Part shown: one piece after another, positions 49,881-60,580 of the stretch
How the letters are laid out: each line of letters starts with the position of its first letter
Position numbering within the stretch: the first letter of the stretch is position 1
Source of the DNA: Sabethes cyaneus
Lineage: Eukaryota; Arthropoda; Insecta; Diptera; Culicidae
Assembly: GCF_943734655.1 (NCBI RefSeq)
Contig: NC_071354.1
Location: 200,475,911-200,539,910, forward strand
Length of the DNA: 64,000 nt
Direction of reading: 5' to 3'
The notes under the pieces: model-generated
Database searches by the model: none
What the model saw: the letters and a program-made list of their open reading frames with translations, nothing else
Told to the model about the DNA's origin: nothing
Program-made: the position numbers and the translations under genes

Positions 49881-51531
49881 TCCGTTTTGAAGAACCATTT
49901 GCTTCCCATTGTCAACAAATACTGCAAGAATGCACCATACTGCTTCCGACAAGATTCTGCACCGTCTCACCAGCCGAAAGTTATACAGGCTTGATGTGGG
50001 AACAATTTTCCGATTTTTTTTTCTTCGAAAGAGTGGCATGTCTCATCGCTTCAATTAAATGCTCTTGACTTCTATGCATGGGGTTACATGCTAGGCAAAC
50101 TAGGGAGCACCACAGGATCGACTTTCAAGCAACGTTTAGAGAAGATTTGGGAAGAAATATCTTTGGATATCGTGCGTGCCTGCCGTAACGCTTTTCAACA
50201 ACGATTGCGATTGGTAATTAAGGCAAAGGGAGAAACATTTGAATTGGACTAATTTAAGACAAACGTTATGGATATACTTTAGACGAAATATACTCACAAA
50301 GTTAAATTTATGCAAGCGACCATTTTCTTCACAGTTATTACTACTGCCCCTGTAGTTTGGTTACTATCCAAAGTCTTATTATTTTGTAATGAAATTAAAA
50401 ACAAAATCTGAGTAATTGGAATTTTTTCGGTAGTCCAAAATGTATGAACTTTCGTGTTGCCAAAAAACTGTTTTGATTCTAGAAATAAGAGTTATAAGTT
50501 TAAAGTTAACTGAAACGTCCAATGGTAATGGTGTAGTTCAATAGTTTCTAGAGAAATTATGTCCATATGTCCAATTACCTTTTTTTTTAAGTTTGCATTA
50601 CATCAGACAAAAACAGAGCTGCTTAAGAAAGCACCTTGGTGATTATAATGCGTTCCAGCTGATTAAAATTAGTTTTAAAGCCTCAATGTTCACCATGATC
50701 AGTCGGCGAGGCTGGCCAGCAGAGTTCTCCTCAGAAAACGGAACTAATCTAGGGGAAGCCAGCATAGAGATAGTGGAAACGGTTAGAAGTATCGGAGACG
50801 CTGATCAAATCACTAATGCAAACACGAAGTGGACTTTCTATTCTCTTGCTGCGCCTCACATGGGAAAGGGTTTGGGAGCGTCTTGGGCGCTCGGTGGAAG
50901 GCTGTCCTTGATATCCCAAGGTTCGTAGAAAACTGCATAATGACAATGTTTATGGACCCGTTATATGACCCTTGCAAAGGTATGAGCGAGATGATATATC
51001 TATAAGATAATTAGTATTATAACAATTTAAACCAATTATGAGTAATACGAACTGGTTTTAAACACAGGTAGAAATACCTCGAAAACTGTCCACAAAACTG
51101 ATTCACAACGCAAAAGCTATTGACACATCCCAGGCGCTTCCGACGGCGAGTCACCGGCGAACACTCGCGGCTTACGATTGTTTCGCGTTTCGCCCTGAAT
51201 CATCAAGGAAACGTTGAATTTATAAGTTATAGTAATCGTACATTATGGTTCCCGCCCATTACGGTAAATATATATTATGGCATTCATCTTTTTACCCTTT
51301 TTAGGGCATTCGTACGTATGGCGCATGGCTACTGAGCTGCTGGCAGTGTTTGTCTTTCTCAGTTTTCTACCCTTCAATATAATTCATTCATTAATTGCAG
51401 TGCTGAATGATTGCTCGTCTAATCTGCCAGGCAATTTTCTTGCTCTTAACTGATATTTTAGGTCTCAAAGTTAAGTTTTTTAAATCATCCAAAACATGGT
51501 TGAAGAAAATTAATTAAAACTTCTGAACAAT
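49881..51531. other. Glut1 intron, no recognised feature except a repeat fragment
   Basis: AT-rich. About 51130-51210 matches the interior of the 15 bp-minisatellite element (GCGCTTCCGACGGCG to CCCTGAATCAT). Nothing else supported. Confidence 0.5.
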
Positions 51532-52043
51532 TTTCAGGTTCTGTTTTTCGGCTATGTAGTCTGTATTTAGCAGCTAAAACGATGTTTTGCTTCTATATCC
51601 GACGTTACGGTGGTTTTATTCCACCTTTTTCAAGGAGAAGAGGCTGTACTGTTACAGTCAGTACAATCAAAGTGACCAATAGCAAAAACAGACGGCACAC
51701 AAACCGTTGCTAGAGATACTAACAGATATTTACCGCAAAAGCTCATTTTACCGGACTACTAAAAAAAGCTAAGTACTAGAAAAAAGTGACACAATTACAA
51801 CGAATTATTATATTAAATGTACAATATAAAGAGGACGCCATTTGTAAATTACATGGACGATCACAAAGTAGATACACACATACACCAGACAACAAAACGT
51901 ATAGCCTCTTTTCCTTGAAAAAGGTGGAATAAAACCACCGAAACGTCGGATATAGAAGCAAAACATCGTTTTAGCTGCTAAATACAGACTACATAGTCGA
52001 AAAACAGAATCTGAAAATTGCATATTACAGTCGGAAAGCATAC
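51532..52043. mobile_element. Penelope-like insertion made of two inverted terminal repeats
   Basis: A ~18 bp direct repeat, ATTAA(A)ACTTCTGAACAAT, at 51513-51531 and 52044-52061 brackets two inverted ~120 bp arms (about 51532-51650 and 51905-52025). Each arm has a stem GGTGG-AATAAAA-CCACC followed by G(A/T)AACGTCGGATATA, resembling the stem II plus GAAACGUC part of Penelope-type hammerheads. The GAUGA box is degenerate. No RT is present. Penelope elements are known to occur with inverted terminal repeats and variable target duplications. Confidence 0.6.
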
Positions 52044-53544
52044 ATTAAACTTCTGAACAATGTTTACGTTTATTGATAGTTTCGCCATTATCGGCAGTTC
52101 AAAATGAATGAATGATTCACATTAGATTTCATTGTTGTTGACACTATTGTCCAGAATGAGTAAATGTAGAGACATGAACGTAAGTGATTTGCGCGAATCG
52201 TTGGTGTCAGGTTGGCAATAATGTTGCGAATCGAGCGAGAAGTCAACCATACCTACTCACACGCAAAAGAGTATGAGAAACATAGCATTCAACGCTTACG
52301 CCGCACACGCAGGCGTAAAAGAAACAGCCGCCACTGCTGTGTACAGATATTCTGCTACCCACACACTCGCGCACGCGCATCCTCACATCGTCTTCCTGCA
52401 TAGCTTATTCCCGAGGCAAAAAACTCGTGGGGAATCAATTGCCCGCGAGCTGGTGGCGCACTGGGATATAAATTTTGCATTACTTTTTCTTCTTCTTCTT
52501 CTTCATTTTCGCCCTTGATTCTACTCACGGGCGGGAGTACGAGCCGTCGCACTATGGGGCAGAACCCGAAAAAGCTCGGACAAAACCTCAAAATTTTTAT
52601 TTGAGATATTCTATCAAACTTAATATTCTACGTATAGTAGACACATAATCTATAAGAAATATACATAAATTGTTTTAATAAGTAGTTTTTCAATAGGCAT
52701 TAAAGAAGGTGAAACACAGTGTAAAATTTTTTTGGAAAATGAAAAAATAAATATCATTTAATCTTTTAGTATCTGGCTACCATGCTGCTTAAAATTCTAT
52801 ACTTTTAAAGGACAATTCACATTAAAGGGATTATAAACTAATAGTTTAGGTGATATTAAGACAGATTTTTTACTAGTAGGCTTTGTTCTGACGAAGTGTT
52901 TTAGAACAAAATATTTGTTATTTTTGTCAATTTTCAATAGCGTGTAGAAAAAGATTTCCACAGATTTCCGCTCTGACACTACCATAAAATCAACATTCAG
53001 GGTGTTAACTAGTAACAAACAAAAAATTAGCTGCTACTAGTTGCGATGTTCGGAGATATTCAAGTTTTTCGAATGCATGTTTTCCGGCATTTTAGGCTAC
53101 AAATTAGTAAATGCGCGCGCCAGTACGAAGTTCATTCCTGCTGTACGTTAAATAGTCATGCTTGTGTATGTAAGACATAGCATTATTATCGTTATGAGAT
53201 GCATCGGAGTCGATAAGGGGAATTCAGGACATTGTAAAGGCGACTACTTAACAACTTTTTCCCAATTAGCTCTGTTTCAAGTCAAGTTGGCAGTAGAATA
53301 TGTTCGATTGGACTTTCAGCTCGATTCAACTAGCCTCCATTTTGTTTATTTAGAGTCGAACATGTTGATACGTGTTTGCAGGATAAACAGATTGCTATAC
53401 TTTGTCAGTTACTCGTTATTTTTGTGCCTTCTGCCAGGATTTGGCTGAGGCCGATGACAGCTTATCTCGCCACTCATATCCTTTTGCTGCGTATGGCCAA
53501 ACTAATGAATTAAAAAAATTACATGAATGCACTAAAGCAGATAG

Positions 53545-54488
53545 TAGGGTAAGTTAACCTATATAGTAAACCCTCTACCTGTAATGGACACTCGGGTAAA
53601 ATTTCGGTATTTATTAGCTTATACTTCTTATTTCTGAGGATATATAACATGAAACAGACCGTACTAAACATAACACACATTTGAGTTGATAAAATTTTAG
53701 CTGCATTTCATTATTAATGCTTTAAAATTGACGTTTTCAACAAGTGGGTCCATTATATACAATGCAAAAAATGTCGCCATTACCGGACTCTCTCCATGCA
53801 AAATACACTAAAATTCCTATAATGGACCCGGTCGTTATTCTATTGTAAACCGCAAGGGTCCATGAAAGGAAAATGGACATTCCAATCTGTTTTAAAAAAT
53901 CTGTAAAATATAGATTTGCATCAGAAATTGATACAGTTGGATTTCGAATTTGGCATGGTTCGATTTTGGCATGCCTCGATTTTGGCAACAAAAGTATTCG
54001 TTTTTGGCAACACAAGGTATTTCTCTTCCAAAAATATGCTTAAATATCAATCAGTTTCCGCATACATGCTTTAAATGACGAAAAAATGATGCCCTGAGTA
54101 TGTTCATGAAAAAAAGTTATGTGGTAATATTTTTATTGCCGTAGGACTACGTTCTACCACAGGGTGTCAATGACTTATTTGCACCGCACGGATAGCTCTT
54201 GTCGGACTTTTTAAATATAAAATGGTTGCAATCGGTGTTTAATGATATTTAGTCAACTTCTAAAGCATTTACATTAAATTTTTTCATATCGAAAAAGGGT
54301 CTCGATTTTGGCACGGTTTCGATTTTGGCAACATAGGCGACACGCATTTGTTGCCAAATTCGAAATCCAACCGTATATTTAGGCTTATTCGAAAGTGACT
54401 AATATTGTAAGTGCCATTGGTTGGGTGTTTAGCGTAACGAGTTCAAAATAATGTATAGAAAGGTCCACAAATGGTTGATTTACCCTAT
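53545..54488. mobile_element. TIR element with TAGGGTAARTTAACC-type ends, nested
   Basis: The left end TAGGGTAAGTTAACC (53545) is matched on the other strand by TAGGGTAAATCAACC at the right end (54488). Internal motifs ATGGACCC/GGGTCCAT recur on both strands, resembling the architecture of 46991-47938 and 13116-14175. It is interrupted by a younger MITE at 53934-54373. Confidence 0.65.
53934..54373. mobile_element. 440 bp Tc1/mariner-type MITE, innermost of nest
   Basis: TA at 53932-53933 and 54374-54375 flanks ends CAGTTGGATTTCGAATTTGG (left) and CGGTTGGATTTCGAATTTGG (right, other strand). Subterminal TCGATTTTGGCA motifs repeat on both sides. The CAGT start and TA duplication fit the Tc1/mariner superfamily. 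Non-coding. Confidence 0.75.
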
Positions 54489-55084
54489 ACCAGAATAATA
54501 ATACTAAATTACTCTTGATATACAGATTGTGATAATTTGTATAGGAGGTCGTCAGACTACCAATTTCGACTACTTAAAAAATGTGTTGGAGTATTTAAAA
54601 TATTTATAACTTGATTCCAGTAAGTCCTACAATTTTGGTATGTTCAGTAACTTTACGTAACTTTACAGGACAAACAACTTTTCTGAAGACACAATATTTC
54701 TAAAGTCATTATTTAAAAAGTTAGATCTCAACGCCATCTACAGGAATAAAAATACAACTACTTAAAATTTACAGAAAGATGCGCAATTTTATTACAAACA
54801 ATGTTGCTGAAGACAATAAATCTTTACGAAGCATATGAAAGAAGTTATGAGGTTTTGTCCGAGCGCCGGATCAATCTGCCCCACTGTGCGTCGTGAGTAG
54901 TCGGTATCAGCAGATAGGGCTACAACGATGAACGATGAGCGACGACTGTTAGCTAAACACACACTCGCAAAAACTCGTTGTAACTCGCATGAAAAATAAG
55001 AGCGGGAGTTTTAAAGGGAATGAGTCCGCGTGTGTGAGAAAACTAGACCACCTGAGTGTGGGCTTCGCAACACTGGTTGGCAAT

Positions 55085-55440
55085 GCTGAGTTCCAATTCA
55101 AGCAATTCAGGCGTATTGCATAATTTGAGTTTAATTTCAAATCCAATTTTAAGTGCAATTTCTGCTCCAATTTCAAGTCCAATTTTTCAAGTATTTTCAA
55201 CTGCAATTAGGGTCCAACTTCAAGTCTAATTTCATGTCCATTGTAGTGTCCCATTTGAAGTCTAATTTAATTCCAATTTTTTCCACTATTTTAGCCTGAA
55301 TTTTGTGCCCCATTTTAAGACGAATTTCAAGTTCAATTTCACAGCCAATTCTGATTTAAAGTGCAACTTCATGTCCAACTTCAAGTAAAATTTCCAATTC
55401 ACTTTCGATTCTGAATTAAAGTTCAATTTTATTTTATTTT
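55085..55440. repeat. Degenerate CAATTTCAAGTCCAATTT array (left of retrotransposon)
   Basis: TTCAAGTCCAATTTC, TTTCATGTCCA and AATTTTAAG words recur with a rough 12-13 bp rhythm. The array resumes at 58195-58345 on the other side of the retrotransposon, so the element inserted into it. Confidence 0.75.
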
Positions 55441-58190
55441 ATTTTATTTTTATTTTATTTTGTTCTTTTCATCTGACCTTCATAGGTCTACATGAAGTAT
55501 GACGGGGGTGGGGAAAAGCTCACTCGAGGTGGTCATAATAGAACCTTCCTCGAATGTGCATAAAAACCCCACCATCTTTTATAATGCATTACATAATATT
55601 ATATCACTTCACATACAGCTTACAGTAGGATTATGTTGTCATTACTAAAAAGCTACATAAAAAGACATGCTACAATATACTGCTATCTAGTAGTCTGCGG
55701 CGATATACGGATGAGCTCTCGTTAAAATTGAATAGGTCAGCAAACTGATTGAACTGACGGACCATTGATGCGATTGGTGAGAAGGCTGCATACTGGGTTG
55801 ACTGAAATTCTACCTGAAGCATGGTTCGCGGCCGTAATACTCTAGAAGGGGCGTAGAATCCGATGTGTGCTAGAAGATCTGGAGCATCGTACTCGGCAGT
55901 TATCAGTTTGACTATGAACACAGCTTGTGCAGCACGTCGACGTTGGTCTAAGGTCTTGAGGCCCAATAAGCGACAACGATCTTCATAGGAGGGCAGATTG
56001 TGAGGATCGTTCCAATGAAGATTGCGCAAGGCGTAACGAAGAAATTTGCGCTGAATGCTTTCTAGCCTCTCAATCCAAATTTCCTGATACGGGCACCAAA
56101 CAATACTGGCAAATTCTAGTTTCGAACGGACTAGCGAACAATACAGAGCTTTGAAGCATAGCGGGTCGTTAAACTCGCGAGCAATTTTAAAGATAAATCC
56201 TAGTTGACGGCTTGCTTTTTCGATAGTCGTTGAGATTTGTGGCCTGAAAGTTAGTTTCTCATCTAGTATCACACCTAGATCTTTCACCTGTTGCACTCTG
56301 CTGAGTTTGGTGCCGGAAATATTGTAATCAAATTGGATAACATGTTTTGTACGATGGTAGCTGATGACGAAACATTTTTGTACACTTAATGACAGCCAAT
56401 TCCTCTCACACCAGTCGCTAAATATATTTAAGGAATTCTGCAGCTCTACGCAATCTTCCATTTGCCGGATAACGACATATATCTTCAAATCGTCAGCAAA
56501 AAACTGTCGTCCGACTCGATCAAGAATCAGCGCTGCATCATTTACGAATATTGAGAATAACAGAGGACCCAGGTTACTACCCTGCGGTACTCCTGACTGA
56601 TTCGTAAATGTAACAGACTGGCTATTTCCAATCCGTACGTAGAGCTTCCTATCAACAAGATATGATTCTAACCAGTTACAGATCCTCTCAGTACAACCTA
56701 GTCTCTTCAGCTTGCTCAGAAGTATTTTGTGGTTGACAGTGTCGAAGGCGGCTTTTAGGTCAGTATATATTGTGTCAACCTGCGCTTTGGAACTTATACT
56801 TTTGATGCAAAAAGAAACGAAGTTAACGAGGTTAGTTTCCACTGCACGTCCCCGAAAAAACCCGTGTTGCACTGTACTGATATAATTACGACAGGCAGCA
56901 AATAATGTCTTATTCACGATAGTTTCGAAGACCTTAGACTCCGTACACAACGAAGTTATTCCTCTGTAATTTGCGACATTATATTTATCACCTTTTTTGA
57001 ACACCGGAAACATACAGGATTTTTTCCAAGCACTAGGGAACCTTTGCTGTTGGAGAGACAGGTTGAATAAAAATGTTAACGGAGCTGCCAAGATATCTGA
57101 ACATTTTTTCATCAGTGCTGGTGGAATTACACCAGGCCCGGGCGAAAAGGACGGCTTCAGATTACTAACAGCAGACATTACAGTCTGTTCATATATGCAA
57201 AAACTGTCCATTTCAAGTACAGCAGAGGGAACGTCGAATAGAGCCTGCTCTATCTGCGTAGCAGTGATCGAGTCGCAGTTGAATACGCTTGAAAAGTGTT
57301 GCGCAAATATATTGCACTTCTCAGCAGCCGAGGAAGCATTAACACCGTTAAGAGACATAGTCGAAGGAAGTCCGCTTTCTTTCCTCTTGGTGTTAACAAA
57401 ACTCCAAAACTTATTCGGTTTCCGACGCAAATTGTCCTGAACGTGACAGACATAACGGTTGTAAAGGAACCTGTTGTAGCGACGATACTTGTTACTGGCA
57501 ATGGTAAAGTTGTGCTTCATGATCGGACAGCGACGTGAGGTGTATGCACGGAGGGCCTTCGCTCTAGCTCTTTTCATTCGACGAAGCTTACCGTTGGACC
57601 ATAGAGGCTTTCGCGGGGGTAAGCGAGGAGGTACAGTGATGCTTATGCATTCACGTATCATCTGGTCGTAGAAAGCCACGGCGTCATCAACTTCAGTAAG
57701 GTGCTCAAGCGCACTCCAGTCAGTTTGTGATAAAAGGTCACGTAACAATTCAATGTTCGCTTTACGATAATCAAGTTGGTTTGAATCGTGTATGTCCAGG
57801 AATTGTACAGGTCGACGAGTAGTTAGTACCACACAGAGAGCGGGATGAAATGAATCAGGAACAACGACAGTTTCCGGTGCTTCAGAAACGTGGCAAGTAG
57901 AGTAACAATCCTCATTTACAAACACAAGATCCAGACAGCGTGACTGATGATTGCAAATAGCGTTTAGTTGTCTGAGTCCCAAAAACGCAGTACCGTCAAG
58001 TAACAAACGACTAGTGGAAGTAAATGACGATTCAAGTGGGTCAGCAGTTGCATACCCTCGTACTGACGTTCTCCATGCTAGACCAGGTTGGTTGAAGTCA
58101 CCCAAAACTAGTAAAGTATCGCTAGCTCCCATTCTGGCAGATGCAGACTCGAATACATTCAATTGGTCCTGTATGACACTGCAGTCGGAA
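55441..58190 (-). mobile_element. Non-LTR retrotransposon (Jockey/CR1-like), 5'-truncated
   Basis: Read on the minus strand: an open frame from about 58190 to the stop at 55670, a ~200 bp 3' UTR, then a tail of (AAAAT)n/(AAATA)n type at about 55469-55430. The 5' end is cut inside the endonuclease domain. It lies within the 13.5 kb Glut1 intron, in the same transcriptional direction as Glut1. Confidence 0.85.
55670..58162 (-). CDS. Endonuclease (partial)-reverse transcriptase of non-LTR retrotransposon
   Basis: 830 codons without a stop. Near the N-terminus LLVLGDFNQPGLAW is the catalytic GDFN box of the APE-type endonuclease; the first ~120 residues of that domain are missing. The RT follows: FKKGDKYNVANYRGIT (about residue 400), YTDLKAAFDTVNH (motif A), GVPQGSNLGPLLFSIFVNDA (motif B) and FFADDLKIYVV (catalytic ADD), then VKDLGVILDEKLTF and a thumb-like region ending SVYRRRLLDSSIL. 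The DNA-nicking and cDNA-synthesis roles are those of the family. The Met at 58162 is just the first in the open frame, because the frame continues upstream to the truncation at about 58190. The catalytic boxes look intact but the copy is truncated. Confidence 0.9.
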   Translation of the reverse strand: MNVFESASARMGASDTLLVLGDFNQPGLAWRTSVRGYATADPLESSFTSTSRLLLDGTAFLGLRQLNAICNHQSRCLDLVFVNEDCYSTCHVSEAPETVVVPDSFHPALCVVLTTRRPVQFLDIHDSNQLDYRKANIELLRDLLSQTDWSALEHLTEVDDAVAFYDQMIRECISITVPPRLPPRKPLWSNGKLRRMKRARAKALRAYTSRRCPIMKHNFTIASNKYRRYNRFLYNRYVCHVQDNLRRKPNKFWSFVNTKRKESGLPSTMSLNGVNASSAAEKCNIFAQHFSSVFNCDSITATQIEQALFDVPSAVLEMDSFCIYEQTVMSAVSNLKPSFSPGPGVIPPALMKKCSDILAAPLTFLFNLSLQQQRFPSAWKKSCMFPVFKKGDKYNVANYRGITSLCTESKVFETIVNKTLFAACRNYISTVQHGFFRGRAVETNLVNFVSFCIKSISSKAQVDTIYTDLKAAFDTVNHKILLSKLKRLGCTERICNWLESYLVDRKLYVRIGNSQSVTFTNQSGVPQGSNLGPLLFSIFVNDAALILDRVGRQFFADDLKIYVVIRQMEDCVELQNSLNIFSDWCERNWLSLSVQKCFVISYHRTKHVIQFDYNISGTKLSRVQQVKDLGVILDEKLTFRPQISTTIEKASRQLGFIFKIAREFNDPLCFKALYCSLVRSKLEFASIVWCPYQEIWIERLESIQRKFLRYALRNLHWNDPHNLPSYEDRCRLLGLKTLDQRRRAAQAVFIVKLITAEYDAPDLLAHIGFYAPSRVLRPRTMLQVEFQSTQYAAFSPIASMVRQFNQFADLFNFNESSSVYRRRLLDSSIL

Positions 58191-58194
58191 TTTC

Positions 58195-58345
58195 ATGTCT
58201 AATTTAATTTCCTATTTCAAGTTTAATTCCAAGTTCAATTTTATGTCCGATGTCCAATTTATGCCCAATTTCAAATGTAATTTCAAGCCTTATTGAAGTT
58301 CTATAGCAATTGCAACACCAATTCCAAAGTTTTAATTATGTTCAA
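58195..58345. repeat. Degenerate CAATTTCAAGTCCAATTT array (right of retrotransposon)
   Basis: Continuation of the array at 55085-55440, with TTTCATGTCTAATTT and TTCAAGTTTAATTCC words. Confidence 0.7.
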
Positions 58346-58387
58346 TCTTAATTGTTTATATTTCTATGCAGAGAACACCAATCTTCA

Positions 58388-59182
58388 TTAAAGTGTAAGG
58401 GTCATTCCATCCCAAACGTACACAAAAATCGGAAAAATTGGATCCGACCATCAGCGATTTCAACCAAAGTTGGCATAATTGTTCATTCCGACCCCACATC
58501 CAATTTCTCAAGATATTATGCCGATCGATCAATCCCCCTAGCAGTGGCGCTACTTCCTTTTTTACAGATTTTCAAAAAAAAGTCATTTTTCGGGTTCAAA
58601 TATCTCTGAAACAGTTTGATGTGAAGACTTGGCAATATACTTTTTCTATGGATTTTTGGCCGCGCAATCGAATGATGTTATCAGTTTTTATCTAATTTGT
58701 CAACATCATACATTTTTTTGCAATTTAAAATGAAAAATGCGAATATCTCAAAACATCCCCAATTTTATTTTCAAATAAATATGCTCAAAATATTCGCCAG
58801 AAAATTCTACATAAGAATCACTTAACTAGAAAAAACAATATTGGTAGTTTGGGAGATATGGCGTTTTGAATATCTGGGGCATGCGTAATTTTAACTGAAT
58901 TGTTAGTGAAAGTATGTTTAAACACGTCTACCTGAAACTTCCGGACATTTCACATTCACATCAAACTGTTTCAGAGATATTTGAACCTGAAAAATGACTT
59001 TTTTTGAAAATCTATAAAACAGGAAGTAGCGCCACTGCTAGGGGGTTGATCAATCGGCATAATATCTTGGGAAATTGGTTGTGGTGTCGGAATGAACAAT
59101 TATGCTAACTTTGGTTGAAATCGCTGATGGTCGAATCCAAACCTTGTGTACGTTTGAGATGGAATGACCCGTAAATCCTTAA
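58388..59182. mobile_element. ~790 bp foldback MITE with TTAA at both borders
   Basis: TTAA at 58388-58391 and 59179-59182. Inside are GGGTCATTCCATCCCAAACG on the left and its near complement on the right, with pairing for ~160 bp (CAGCGATTTCAACCAAAGTT, TATTATGCCGAT, CTAGCAGTGGCGCTACTTCC). The central part holds a second pairing level (TCAAATATCTCTGAAACAG and complement). Non-coding. Confidence 0.8.
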
Positions 59183-59221
59183 ACGACAAAATGTTGTCTG
59201 CAAAAAGATTGTTTCGCAAAA

Positions 59222-59330
59222 ACGTCAAACCCGTCACATGTCATTGATTTTCGTAATAAACCAAAGGGACCATAACACGCTTCCTTGGGGCACACCAAGA
59301 TTGTTACCCACTAGATACAATATCATTAAA
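59222..59330 (-). pseudogene. Small reverse transcriptase relic
   Basis: On the minus strand from about 59312, the frame reads NNLGVPQGSVLWSLWFITKI then NDM, a recognisable RT motif B (GVPQGS) segment with G-P to W-S changes. Flanking RT-like sequence is frameshifted. A dead fragment of another non-LTR element between the foldback MITE and the Glut1 exons. Confidence 0.6.
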
Positions 59331-59830
59331 AGCAGTCATTTAAGATCCGTCAGACAAATGGCATTCGATCTGTTTAATGCAGTACTCGTAATTCTGGAAG
59401 GCCATTGCAAATATTTTTTAAAGTTTTTGTGATTTTTTGAGTACTTTGGGTTAATTTGACCCCGGGTCATTTTGAGAAGTTAGAACTTTTTGAGTTTTCA
59501 ATAAATTAATTTACTTTTTTCGTGACTAGGCGTGTCTTTCATACATCTTGTTTGAAGTTTTTTGATTAAAAAATCTCAAAAACTCACTTTTTGCAAAAAT
59601 TTCATTAAAAATCTTCCGTTGTTAAATTGACTGGAACAATCTGAATAAAAATTTAATTGTTTTCCGAATGGCGACTTTAATTGTGTTATCAGAATTTTTG
59701 TGAAACATAAACATTTTTGTAATTAGTAAATGCCCCAGCCTTGCAAAATAGAAATCAATAAACTTGATAAAAATCAACCCACTGAACTTGTCACACACTT
59801 GTAAAATCAGCTCAGAGTTTCGATACTCAC

Positions 59831-60018
59831 GGCATTAATTCCACTAAACTGCTGACTCAGCTGCATCACAATTCCGATGATGAGTGGCGCCCGCAGCGTT
59901 GGCGAGCATATCAGTTCGATCGTCGATATGCTGCTCTCCGATTGCTGCGCTCGCTCCTCGGCACGCATTTCTTCGATGTCTTCCTCCACCTGATTGGATG
60001 CCCTCAGCCGTCGGAGAG
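59831..60018 (-). CDS. Glut1: Glut1 glucose transporter, exon encoding central loop to TM7
   Basis: 188 bp. After completing a split Ala codon it encodes LRRLRAS, then an acidic helix VEEDIEEMRAEERAQQ (the intracellular helical domain between TM6 and TM7), then TM7 beginning PLIIGIVMQLSQQFSGINA. The QLS and QQ(F/L)SGIN motifs line the sugar site; QLS is the TM7 motif of glucose-preferring class I GLUTs. Acceptor CTACAG|CTCTCC, donor GCC|GTGAGT, 3' phase 0. The next coding exon lies 13.5 kb away at 46252-46341. Confidence 0.96.
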
Positions 60019-60101
60019 CTGTAGTAATAAAAAAAATAAAAGCAAAGGTAAAAAAATCAATTCATCTTTTTCGCTGGGTTCGGGCGATGGGCGAAACCAA
60101 C

Positions 60102-60380
60102 CTTTCCGCGCCTCCTCCTCCCACTGTTTCGTAATTAGTAAATATCTAGGTGACTCAGGACAGATAGGCAAGAGTATTAATTGTAATACAGCTGGACAGA
60201 TGGCTAGCCCTAACAGCACGGGCCAGCCATCATTAGTTCCTAAAATTTGTTCTATACCCAGTACTTGTGATAATAATAATCCTACGGTCACAGCCAATTG
60301 GTTAACGGTACCTAAACCACCTCTTAAATTTAATGGAGCAATTTCAGATATATACATTGGTACTAATGATGTGTTTAAGC
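60102..60380 (-). CDS. Glut1: Glut1 glucose transporter, exon encoding TM5-TM6
   Basis: 279 bp. It encodes LNTSLVPMYISEIAP (the P-M-Y-x-S/G-E signature after TM4), LRGGLGTVNQLAVTVG (TM5), then a hydrophobic TM6 and PESPRYLLITKQWEEEARK. PESPR is the sugar-porter signature at the end of TM6. Acceptor TTCCGCAG|GC, donor AAAG|GTTGGT; both introns are phase 1 and short (75 and 83 bp). The protein moves hexose down its gradient across the plasma membrane. By similarity it is the insect orthologue of human GLUT1. Confidence 0.97.
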
Positions 60381-60455
60381 CTGCGGAAGGAAATAGAAAA
60401 AAAAAACAGAATTAGTCTATTAATCACGGCATGGCTACTGATGGAAATTACTCAC

Positions 60456-60580
60456 CACAATTGACACCAATTATAAATCGTCCGAGGAATAGAATTTCAT
60501 AGGAATGACTCATCTTCGTGAATCCCATCAGGCATGCACCCGAGATACCGAGTACGTTGTTTAGCAACAGGCCACCTTTC
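60456..60580 (-). CDS. Glut1: Glut1 glucose transporter, exon encoding TM3 end to TM4
   Basis: 125 bp, the most 5' exon found. It encodes KGGLLLNNVLGISGACLMG then FTKMSHSYEILFLGRFIIG and VNCG. GR-(K/R)-GG loop remnants and GRFIIG in TM4 are conserved in GLUTs. Acceptor CTTTACAG|GAAAGG, donor TTGTG|GTGAGT. The missing N-terminal part (TM1-3) must lie to the right of 60580; I found no further exon up to 64000, so the upstream intron is at least 3.4 kb. Confidence 0.95.

Larger units (their letters stand above)
52549..54888. mobile_element. Possible 2.3 kb TIR element (TGGGGCAGA ends)
   Basis: TATGGGGCAGAACCCG then AGCTCGGACAAAACCTCA on the left matches the complement of the right end, AGTGGGGCAGATTGATCCGG then CGCTCGGACAAAACCTCA. 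The interior is non-coding and holds two further nested TIR elements. The left terminus is less certain. Confidence 0.55.
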
